A DNA stretch of 64,000 nt, taken from assembly GCF_902806685.2 (NCBI RefSeq), contig NC_048542.1:3890533-3954532 (forward strand), given 5' to 3'. The notes under the pieces are model-generated. The model had not been told where the DNA came from, did not search any database, and worked only from the letters and a program-made list of their open reading frames with translations. Numbering within the stretch: the stretch's first letter is position 1; each line of letters begins with the position of its first letter. The DNA is from Maniola hyperantus. Lineage: Eukaryota; Arthropoda; Insecta; Lepidoptera; Nymphalidae. Made by a program: the position numbers and the translations under genes. Below, piece by piece: positions 39,160-50,600 of the stretch.

Positions 39160-41630
39160 TTGTTACAGTCCCAATAGTAATATGAAATAGGTAAAAAAAA
39201 CAAATAAAAATAGAAAATTGTACGAAGAAAAACATCCGATGTCCATTAGATGATATGTTGCGGGACATATTATAAGATGTATTTTTTTGTCAACTTAACT
39301 GTATAACATTAATATGACATTTTTATAAGATTGTAGTTTTATGGAACATTAAAAAAAGCGGTCATTCAAACTCTATTTCTACGATAGATAAACAAGCGAA
39401 ACAAGACCTGTGTAAATTTATTTACAATTAGACCATTAATTATTGTGTTACATCGGAATTACCATTAATTAAGTATAACTAATATTTGCTTTAGAATTAT
39501 TTCGTTTTATTTTGATATTGTCATATTTCTCTCCCAGCTATTGGCTTAAAGTATTACATCTTAAATAGTTCTGTCTCATTGTCACCTGACATGATGCCAC
39601 GTTTACGGCGTAGCAGGAACGTACTACAGACATTAATTATTTATTGGCCTCTCGTTATATCAGGTTTTCTAATTCATACCTCGTTGATCTAATGGCTAGC
39701 TTATTCGGCGCGAATCATGAAACCTTAAGTTTGTGCTGGGTCGAGCCAAAAAATTATTTGTAGCAGCCCCGAGTTGGAAAATTGGCGGTGTTACATCCAT
39801 GTGCGTTGGGGCACACAAAAGCCCTGAGCACCTGTGTCCTGCACCTGAGCGTGTCAGATTGCCGTTTCTCATCGGACTATGAATGAGGGAATAGAGAGTG
39901 CACCTGTGTTGTGTACACACTACACATTTATGCACTATAATATCCTACGTAATTGTTAGTCTCCGTAGAGATTGGGGCTGCTTCTTTGTCATAGAACAAA
40001 TTATTACCCAGATAAAATAAGTACCACGATTTGATTTGGCTCATCGTGATTGATGATTGCGTGACGTCAAGTCAAGTGATGTGTTATATAAGTATAACTG
40101 TTTCCACTTTCCCTCCTAAAAACTTTGCTTGGTTAGAAGTCCATATATAGTTAAGTTTTAAAAGTAAATATACAGTTTGGCATGTATAGCTACATAAAGT
40201 GTACCATTCTATATCAAAACAGAGCTTTGTGAAGGTGGATCGACTGTCGACAAATAAATACTGGAGATGTTTGCTTCCAACAATAAATCTATTACTTTTA
40301 TTTATTACGCGTCAGTCACATAAAATAATATTTTAAGTTCGTCAATCATACAATCAACTCTTCTAATTATTGTGTCCCAGAAGAATATATAAAGCTCTTC
40401 GTTCACATGGATGCTTTTCTAACACATATTAAAAAGTGTAAAATGATAGACAACACACTTGACGAATTTGATTATTACCTATCATTCGAATCGAATTTCG
40501 ATTCGAATTGGATTTCCTAATAAACCTTAGAAGAACACCGATGACTTGTGTACACATCGATTGCAAACTTACCCATTTGGTACAACCACAATTTGGCACA
40601 GTTTGGTCTAACGCTTTTGAACGCGTCTTAGATGAATGACCGTGTGAACGAGGGCTAAAAGCGCTAACATTTGTATTATTATTAGCACCAATACACGTTT
40701 TAATTATGATGCATCCAATTTATGCTCCCGATTCTCAAGATGTTAATTACCAAATTATTAGTATTCTGTGGCATAGCTATGAGGTACCCTGGAGGACCTA
40801 CTAGCGGTTTTTTTTGAGTCATCCACTAGAAATATTTAAATAACAAAAGTAGAATAGTGCCAAAAACTTTTAAAATCGCCCGGGCCACATTTTTCGTCTA
40901 CGCCCATGATAATATTTTTTTCATCTTAATTTACACTATAAATATTAATTCAAAATTATCTAACTCTATGTAAATATAATGACAAATCCGTAACAGGAAC
41001 CTCTTTTGAAAATACATAATTATTATAAAACTGAAATGCAATAGACATACTAATAACAACAACATATTAATATAATTATAATGGTTTCTGAGGAAACACG
41101 CCAAACAAGAAATTAAATATATTAAAAGATCAATTAATATTTGGCTTATAATTTATTACAATAAACTTTTTAATATTCATTATAATTAATTATTATCAAA
41201 AAACGGAGATAAATAATAATTTTAAGTACATACATTCTTAGATCAAAATGTAAGCACATTGTATATTTTTATACTCTTATACAACATACAGTACCAATTT
41301 AGAATTTTTAAGACACAAATATTTCTTGCGAAACTGAATCAAATACATGTATTAAAGTATAGGTAGCAACATAACAACGGTGTTTGAATTGAACTTATCG
41401 TTACAGCAGACTCAAAGAAATTTTAAGTACTAATTTAAGAATTATTACTTTCTATACCTATCCGTGAGCAGACCATAGTAAATATTTGTAAACAAGTTTT
41501 GTTCTATCGCTTTTATATGTACCAGAAACTATACGAACATCAATTAATGCGATAATAGTTAAACTAGCAGCTATTTTCGGTGTTAAAACAACTTTTAAAC
41601 AAATGTTAGTCAATAGTCAATTTTTTTTTA
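39160..41630. other. Gene-poor AT-rich interval
   Basis: Apart from the SINE at 39680-39990, I find no exon with matching splice sites and no long frame. The rest is AT-rich intergenic sequence without recognisable repeats. Confidence 0.6.
39680..39990 (+). repeat. SINE with tRNA-like head
   Basis: Starts 'cctcgttgatctaatggcta', a box A-like segment, followed by 'cttaagtttgtgctgggtcg', a weak box B region, then a non-coding body. It resembles a common lepidopteran SINE, diverged. Confidence 0.55.
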
Positions 41631-41634
41631 GATA

Positions 41635-41880
41635 TAGTCTGTCTAACAAAAGAAGAGACCGGAAAGGTGCAGCAAATTCAAAAAATATCAGTATGGCAGC
41701 CACAAAAATAGTATGATAGACCTGTAATAACCTAATTTGATAAAACAGAAATAAAAATAAAGAATTCTTAAGTATCAAATTAGGTTATTCCAGGTCTGTC
41801 ATACTAATTTTGGGACTGCCATACTGATATTTGAATTTGCCGCGCTTTTACAGTCTCTTCTTTCGCTAGCCAGATTCTAG
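41635..41880. mobile_element. Hairpin MITE M4
   Basis: Second copy of the family at 38905-39149, with the same arms and the same AT-rich centre ('aaaaataa'). Confidence 0.85.
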
Positions 41881-42240
41881 TGTTTATATAAGTGTTGAAA
41901 TATTATTTTACTAGCGACATCTAACGAGTTGGTAATATCGATTTTTGAGCCCAGAATTTGTATTCCATTTTTGAAAGGCTCCTATCTAAGCTCGCATATT
42001 GTACATAGTTTAAAAGATGAAAATATCTTCAATAATTTTTTATCGAACTTTTATTTACCTACTTTTTAATTTGTTCAAAAATATTATAGTGTCGTCTTGG
42101 CGGGGGCTTTAAGGTGCCCCTGATACCTATTACTTACACACCTTCTATCTATATCGAGAGTTAATTTATTTCATAAATCTTTACCATAAATAGCTTTACC
42201 TACCTACTAAAATAATAATTACTGATGAAATAATTTGAAA

Positions 42241-42415
42241 TAGAGTTTGGCTAACGAAAGTAGAGACTGGAAAAGCGCGGCAAATTTAAAATTATCAGTA
42301 TGGCAGCTCTGAAATTAGTATGACAGACCTGGAATAACCTAATTTGATAGGAGAGAAATAAAAATAAGTAATTCTAAAGTATTGCGCTTTTCCAGTCTCT
42401 TTTCGTAAGCCAGGA
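42241..42415. mobile_element. Hairpin MITE M4, internally deleted
   Basis: The left arm is complete; most of the right arm is missing, and the end 'gcgcttttccagtctctttt' is retained. Confidence 0.8.
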
Positions 42416-43279
42416 CTGTCGAGGGTAGCTTGATCTTTGCAAATGCAAATTTATTCCTACCAAAACCCTTTACAAAATACTATCAGTATTTCTAGCGATA
42501 GTGCAAGAAAGTTTCTATCTTTGAAATTAATGTGACAGTTGTAAAACTATTTATCATAAAGGTTTACAAACGGTGCTGAACTGCAGTGCCAACGCTTGCA
42601 TTAACTTAAAAAAAATTTGACTAGATTATTCATAAACAAATATTTTGATTATCCAACAGATTTAAAATAACAAGTGCCTTTCTAAGTAAAGAAGCAGTAT
42701 TATAACGTTTACCTAAATAACAATTTGAACTATATTGGCTTTAATCTGTCAATTTATTTTAGTAAAATCTTTTCCTAGTTCAAAAGTTATCAAGACGTAA
42801 TATTAGAAATATATAACATTATTCTTAATGAAAATGTTGGCAATTGTACTTCAGCTTAATTCGATATACTTACTTAATGTAATTAATATATTATGTAATT
42901 ATTATTAAAGTAAGATTTTAATTTAATCTGCCTAAACTAGTGAACAAGTAGGGTCACTTATATAATTAACAGTCGATATTCGAAACATCAGCTATTATTG
43001 TAAAATAATTATCGTTTTCGTTACTTATCATCACATCTTCATCAATCATACGAACTATTATAATATCGATTTCACGAAATGTTTTTCAACGCAAAACTTA
43101 ATGCTTATTTATTTATTTTTCTTCGTTTACCAGCCAAACCTAATTGAATAGATTATGGAAGTCAATTTTATTGAAATTCACTCGCGGATAATATGTATTT
43201 GGTACAAAGTTGTACACAAAAGTTGGCAACACTAAATTCACACGAAAAAGATGCCATTTATTAATTCTCTTGACACCTG

Positions 43280-44379
43280 TGCCCTGTTTATCAAACGTTA
43301 CAAGTCTTGTATTACAAGCGTTTCTCTTGTAAATTTGTGCATTTTTACAAGAATGCGTTTATCAAAACTACACTTGTAAACTACAAGCTACAAGTAATAT
43401 CACTTGTAATACAAGTGTTTTTCACACTTGTATTTGTGGTTTTGTTCATCAAAAATGCCTTTGTAGCTTGTAGCTTGTAACTTGTAGCGAAAAAGTTGTA
43501 GAGCCTCCGTTGACTCTTAATTTATTTTACAAGTTGTATGCAAGTATGATATTGTATAAAAGAATAATTAAATTATCTAGTACCTAGTAGTAAATAGGTA
43601 AAATAACTATAAAATAATTCAAAGGTGTAATTTTATTAAACTTATCAATGCTGCTCTTTTTAAATTTGACCAAAACGTGTCTCATGTACATACGAGTATA
43701 CTGGCATAATCTTTTTCGGTAGATACAAGTCCAAGCGACTGACATAGCAATAGTATCTCTTTCCACTCTGCTATTTTTGGGTCTTTAGATAATTTATCAG
43801 TAAATGCGCCAAATAAAATATCTTTTTTGTCACGAATTAATTGAAGAATAATTGTAACTTTCGAATCAGATTTCGCCATCTTTGCAGTGTAATTCGAATA
43901 GCGAAAATTTTTAAAGTCTATCTATTTTTCCAAATTTTAAGTCTAACCTTAATTCACGAAAAATAATGTAATATTTTTAATTTAAACTTTTTGTGTAGGT
44001 ACTTCCTGTTGATGTACCGAAATAGAATAAATAAAAGTAGGTAGGTAAATAAAATAAGAAGCAACAGGTTTTACAAATAGGTTATTTAACACAAAATTAA
44101 ATTATTTGAAAAAAAAAAAATTATTTTTAACAATAACTTGACTAGTTATGGTACCGTATAATTTCTATTTTATCGACATTTATTACGGTTGAAAAATTAT
44201 TTTGCAATTTAGCAAAAATAAAGTGTTCTAAATTAAAAAAACAAGTTCTACAAGTCTTGTAAAATCCTACAAGTCTTGTGAAATTATTTGATAAACATAA
44301 TTTACAAGAGTTTGTAAAAAAGTTCTTGTAACTTGTAACTTGTGAGCTTGTAGACTTGTAATGTTTGATAAACAGGGCA
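43280..44379. mobile_element. 1.1-kb TIR element with Myb/SANT relic (Harbinger-like)
   Basis: The ends 'tgccctgtttatcaaacg' and 'gtttgataaacagggca' are inverted repeats (26 of 27 bp including 'ttacaagtc'). CTG flanks both ends (43277-43279, 44380-44382), a possible 3-bp target duplication. Both subterminal regions are packed with TACAAG/CTTGTA motifs, a plausible transposase-binding array. The only coding relic is the minus-strand Myb-like frame at 43682-43879. CTG is not the classical TWA Harbinger target, so the family assignment is tentative. Confidence 0.75.
43682..43879 (-). pseudogene. Myb/SANT-like (MSDB) domain fragment
   Basis: 65 residues: MAKSDSKVTIILQLIRDKKD, then LFGAFTDKLSKDPKIAEWKE, then the diagnostic LGLVSTEKDYA before the frame ends. 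It resembles the accessory Myb-like DNA-binding protein that travels with insect Harbinger elements. The rest of that protein is absent, so this is a remnant. Confidence 0.65.
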
Positions 44380-44631
44380 CTGGTAGTTTATTATCAATTT
44401 TTGATAGGAACATCGTACTGCGACAATTAAAAAGTCCTACAAGTTTAGATTCTTTAGTTGTTGTCTTGTCGAATTATTTAAAACGCGATAACCGTCAAAT
44501 TTTTAAAACCGCTCTTCTTCATATGATATCAATATCAAACAAATCTAGGTAAATACTTATACAACTTAAAAGATCTTAAAAGACCTTATCGTTTGTCAAA
44601 TAACGTATGTAACTTATGTTTAAATCGTTAT

Positions 44632-47600
44632 CTACTGAGGCGGTTGTATTTGAGCTTTACGACACTGACACAGCCATTTGATAATTCTTGCATTTCGTTC
44701 CACCACACTCGGCGGCTCGGTGTTCCGATAGATCTGCTTTTGGACTCCCGGTCCTTGAACCTGTACAAAATAAATATAAGTATTACTTATTGGAGAAAAT
44801 TATACACAAAATAAGCTGAAATAATTAAGGCTGTTATGGCCTATATAAAAATAACAGTACCGGTGGAACAGCACAGCAGTCACTACTTTTTTACTGATTG
44901 ACTTAAATACAAATTTAAATTAAAATACATTTATTTTGCTGTTAATATATTTGTTGTCATTTTCAGAAATATCTATTCCAAAAAGGGGAAAAACCAAAAA
45001 TGTCTATAATAACTCTCTACTTATGCTACTTAATGTTGTCTAAAATAATTAAAATTGTCTCCATTCTTGATTTTTGATTAGAAATCATGGGACTGTCTTC
45101 ATACTCGTCTTTAATAAGTCCATCGTAGTCTCGAGTCCATGTCCAAATAGTCCACTTACTGTATAGTCCACAGCAGCCAACTGATTAGAGTCCACAGTAG
45201 AAGGCAGGCGAGAAGAACGCCGGACTGCCTTCATCCCCGTCCTTGATAAGGCCATGTAGTCTCGAGTCCACTTACCGTATAGTCCGCAGCAGCAGCCAAC
45301 TGATTAGAGTCCACAGTAGACGCAGACGAGAACACCGGACTGTCATTCATCCCTATCCTTGATAAGGTCATGTAGTCTCGAGTCCGTGCCCAAATAGTCC
45401 ACTTACCGTATAGTCCGCAGCAGCAGCCAACTGATTAGAGTCCACAGTAGACGCAGACGGGAACACCGGACTGTCATTCATCCCTATCCTTGATAAGGTC
45501 ATGTAGTCTCGAGTCCGTGCCCAAATAGTCCACTTACCGTATAGTCCGCAGCAGCAGCCAACTGATTAGAGTCCACAGTAGACGCAGACGGGAACACCGG
45601 ACTGTCATTCATCCCTATCCTTGATAAGGTCATGTAGTCTCGAGTCCGTGCCCAAATAGTCCACTTACCGTATAGTCCGCAGCAGCAGCCAACTGATTAG
45701 AGTCCACAGTAGACGCAGACGAGAACACCGGACTGTCATTCATCCCTATCCTTGATAAGGTCATGTAGTCTCGAGTCCGTGCCCAAATAGTCCACTTACC
45801 GTATAGTCCGCAGCAGCAGCCAACTGATTAGAGTCCACAGTAGACGCAGACGAGAAGAACACCGGACTGTCTTCATCCCCGTCTTTGATAAGTCCATCGT
45901 ACTGTCTCGAGTCCATGCCCAAATAATCGAAGAACTGCTGCAGCCTCACTGATTCTCCGGATGGACTATCTGGAGAATCTTCTTCGTCGCACGGCGCAGA
46001 GGCTGGGCTACGGCCGTCTGTGCGTCTGTATCTAAAACAATGTTATTGCGCTTTACAAAAAGTGTTCAAAATGTCCCAAATGGTCCAAAAACGTTCTGTG
46101 TCGCAAGGGAATTTATTAATATTTCGAGGAATAACTATTTAAATGGTCTTCAACATAACCTAAAAAGTGACAGAAAAATTGGGCGTCAAAAGCAAGATAA
46201 TAACAACAAATGATTAAGTATTTCAGCTGAAAAACTAATTACATATTTAAAAACCTTATAGAGCCACAAACCTGTCAGATATATCTGATTTGGAGCGCAG
46301 TATAGGTCTTGGCCGCCTTTGCTTGTATCGAAGGCACCTTTGACGTTTAAATGTGCCAAGCGGTGACGTCACTTCCTCTGGCGGACAGATCTGGAAGAAA
46401 AAAAAACCATTTTGTCTTATCCGGCTCGAAGGACCAATGCAATCCATAGAAACTATCTAAGTATAGAAGGAGAAACTGACTGACAGCGTCTATCAGCTGA
46501 CGACGACGATACTGGCACTAATAATAACTTACTGATGATGAGGTAATTAAAGCTATATAGGTTAAATTAAATTAACTTTGTTAATATAATTAGTAATGTA
46601 GAATTATTGTTAGTAGTTGATAGTTTATGATTCCGTGGCGTCACCCGGTTCAGGGAACTAGCTGAAAATCAGCGCTGTATGTTCTTGTGCGACAAGGTAT
46701 AGGTACAGCATAATTAAAATCAGTGGCATTGAAATTTTGACTTCAATTCAAGGCAGTTTAGGTCCATTTTACTTTGATGTTATTGTGTTTCGATTCTCGA
46801 ATTCTAGCAACGTTTGGTGAGACCTAAAATCTTATACTACGGGTACTGGTAGTGACCGCACTCCATCGCACTTGAACAACGACTGACAAAACGTCATATA
46901 GGTAGCTTGCGACAAAGATTTCTACGAAGCCGAAATTAGCTGACTGTCTCTTTCTAAAGATCGATGTTCATCACTTTTGGCCGCGTACTGTACGCATTAC
47001 GCAAGCACTGTAGTCCGCGTGAAAGTGACCAGAGATTGGCATTATTTTGTAACATCGTGAACTAGATGGCGCCAGTAGTGCTATACAACACACAATCGAT
47101 TTAGAACAAGGAACCGATATATATGGCTATTTAAATTCGTTCACTATGTTTTTTTTTTGTTTTTTGTTTTATAATTTTTGGGAAGTGGTACACGTATAAC
47201 AGGTATCACTTCAGGAATGCTCATTGTTCACTGAGGGAATACGGAGACTTTCGGGATTTTCGGGTTTCGGTTCTTTTGCTTGAAGCGCGTTGGGCGTATG
47301 CTCAGGTGAAAGAAGCGCCGGAATAACCAGCTCTTAGTTATAAGATGTGATGTGCGGCACAGTTTGGTAAATAAACGCCTTTTGCTTTCAAATTGTTATG
47401 AAATAGTTTACCTGCGCAGTATTCACATACTCCTGCTTGTCATCAACGCGCGGTCGCATGCGCGGTTCCTGATACTGCGGCTGTTTGCTGATCAGCTCCG
47501 TACTTGGTTCGTGGTATCTGATAATGAGAGAAAGAATAAATATAATGTGAACGAATATCAAATACCGGTCACTGACTGATCATGATATCTTCAGAACCAA

Positions 47601-50600
47601 ACCATAATAACATTATGAATATGCAATAATCCTTTATCAATTTACTTAATTTTAATGTCAAGCGGATTTTTATTGATTTCGAGTGTGAACGTACTAACTA
47701 TTTTCTCAACTAGACTACATGCTAGTTGAGAAAATAGTACGTTCAGTAGTATAACTCAGAACGATAACTTTGCTCTGGCACAATTGTTGCGCAGTCAAGG
47801 GACCAAATCCTGTCTTGCTAGTTAAAGATGTCTAAACATCTATCAGTATAAGTCCCGCAAATTGCTATTGCGCTGGAACCATGTCTCATTAACATCGAAA
47901 TGACGTCATTTTGACGTCAGCCGAAATAAAAATATACCATCAGCTCGAAACTTCAGTCTAGTGCTGACGTCACTAAAATGCCGGCCACGCGCATTAGCAA
48001 TTAGCAACTTATTTCTTAGATATTATGTAATAGTTGACAAATAATAAGTGATCTGAATAAATTGGGAGAAATCGCAAAAGTAAAGTGGTTTCAATGGATG
48101 AATTACCTGGTATACTCCCTGGTGTTGGCGTACTCCTTCCTGCCCACGTTGAGGCACTTGAGCGGGGCTTTGTACGTGCAGTCGTAGTCTCCGTAGTCGT
48201 ACAGCGGCGGTTCATCTTGGAACTGGGGAGGAGGTGCGCTCGCCTACACCAAAAATACGAGTTCAGATCAGTCAGAGAAATTCATTGCAGATGCCTTGCC
48301 ATGATTCCTTAGATTGAATTCCCCCTAATTTGTGGCTTAAGTTTCGCCACCAAACAGCTCCGAAAAAAGAAACCTCAAAATTTAACCCTCTAACAAATAA
48401 ACCTGGAATAGCGGTGGAATAGTTATACTCTGTTTTGTCTTTCTCTGTCATCAGTAATTTGACATTTGAAGGAAAAAGACAAAACAGAGTATAACTATTC
48501 CACCGCTATTCCAGGTTTATTTGTTAGAGGGTAAGTGTTTAGCAGTTCAGTTCCGTTTTGTAATCCTTTTGTCCCTTTTTGATGATTGAAGTAGTAACAT
48601 AGGAGTGGACATACATAATATCCGCGGGGTGATTATGTATCTCGCGACAGGCTTGCGACAGGCGTAAATCTCGCGATTATTGCTGTCAAACGTCAAACGT
48701 CACATGTAACAGCGGCTAGAGAGAGACAGCAATAGCCACAAAGCAAAATAAGAAGAAGAAGAAGAGAGACAGCAAATGAACAGTCGCACCCCGCCAGTCT
48801 TAGTGCGTTGCAAAATGATCTGTGAAAATGATAGAATGATGTGATGCGATCCTGTATTTTATGTGGTGAAGCAAAATGATAAAGTATTAAAACAACTAAA
48901 GCGAGGCGAGAGCGTAGCAAACGCGATATTTACAGAAGGACGTCGACGAACGATACAAGTAGATCGGAACACTTGGTAAGGCAGTTTTTGCTCACTTGGA
49001 AGTGTATGCCGACGCGCGGGTGCGGCGGGTGTGGGTGCGGGTGTGGGTGCGGCGGGTAGGGCGGCGGCGGCGAGGGCGCGCCGTCCTGGAACTGCGGCGG
49101 CGCCGACACATAGCACTGCTCCAGGGTACTGCCGTTGTTGGCTTGCCATGACGCGTAGCCTCTGTAATAAAATCATAGGTATTGTTAACCGTCATGCACT
49201 TGCAGTCTTCAAAATGCCTGCCTAAATAATATCATGTGGCCATTACAAGCACCTTAGGACTAGGGCCGGCCCCCTACATAGTGTGAACTGAGCAGCCGCT
49301 TCAAGCGTAAAAATCCCAAGGGTGCAACTGTTGGAAAAATACTTATACCAAGCGGAAAATATAGGCTTTTTTTATAATTTCTCAGAACTCAGAACAGAAA
49401 GACAAATTTTTCGTATGGGATTACGTAAGAGAGAGAGCGCTATAATAACTTATTTTCGCGGGTAGGGTATACCGCACAAACCTGTTTCTTTCATGGTGCG
49501 TATTGGCGTTGTCTCGCGCGTGAGGCGGGGCGCTGCGCTGCGTGTAATGGCCGCTGGAGCCGCCCGAATCTCGAGCAAATGACGAGCCGCAACGGCTACA
49601 AACAATATTTTTTCAAGTAAATCATACGGAAATTCATAATTGAGGTAGGTATAAGTCCGGCAAATTGCTAATGCGCGTGGCCGCCATTTCAGTGCCGTCA
49701 GCACTAGACAGAAGTTTCGAGCTGATGGTATGTTTTTATTTCGGCTAACGTCAAAATGAAGTCATTTCGATGTGATTATTATTTATTATTATTATTATTT
49801 ATTTTATTTCAGATGTTTCATCCATAATGTGTTAGTAACAGAAGACCTTATTAACTATGTTAGTAACTAAATAAAATTACAATTATTATTATTAATTAAT
49901 TCAATTTATAATCAATTCATATACCCCCTTGACCACTTGGTGTTCATGTGTATGTACACCCAGTGTTTCATAAAAGGGTTTTCCCACTTTGCAGCCAATG
50001 TTCTCAGAATACTGTTGGAGCTCCCACGCACCCTGCTCATCACAGATGCAGCTCTTTTTCTCACAATCGCGTAAAAATCATCTGTGTGAGCCTCCGCAAA
50101 CATCTGTGACGCACTGCACCAGCGCGGTAACCCCATCAGTACTCTGAAACCATTGTTATACTGCACTCGTAGGTCGTTGTAGGCCTTCTGCGTATACGTC
50201 ACCCACAGGCTACACGTGTAAAATGTCTGACAATATGCTTTAAATAGAGTGAGCTTTACGTCTCTATTACACCGTGCAAACCTCCGGGCTAGCATATTAC
50301 ATCGGACCGCCAACGCCCTACGTTCCCTCTCTATGTCTCTAACGTCAGACATATCGTCTGTCACAATGTGCCCCAGATATTTGAATTCAGTCACTCTCTT
50401 AAGTAAGACTCCGTTAAGGGTTACGGGCGGAATATCGTCCACAGTGTTCCCTTTGCTCTTAAACACCAGAAGCTCACTCTTCTTTACATTGTATACGAGT
50501 CCGTGTGCCGCAGCATAGGACTCGCATATCTTGAGGAGCCTTCTGAGTGCGCTAATCGATGGGCTCAGCTCGTCTGCGTAACTTAAATTATTGATTAAAA

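Noticed and set aside
49031..49225. Plus-strand Ala/Arg-rich frame of 64 residues
   Set aside because: Antisense of the Pro/His-rich exon 49161-48996 of the minus-strand gene.
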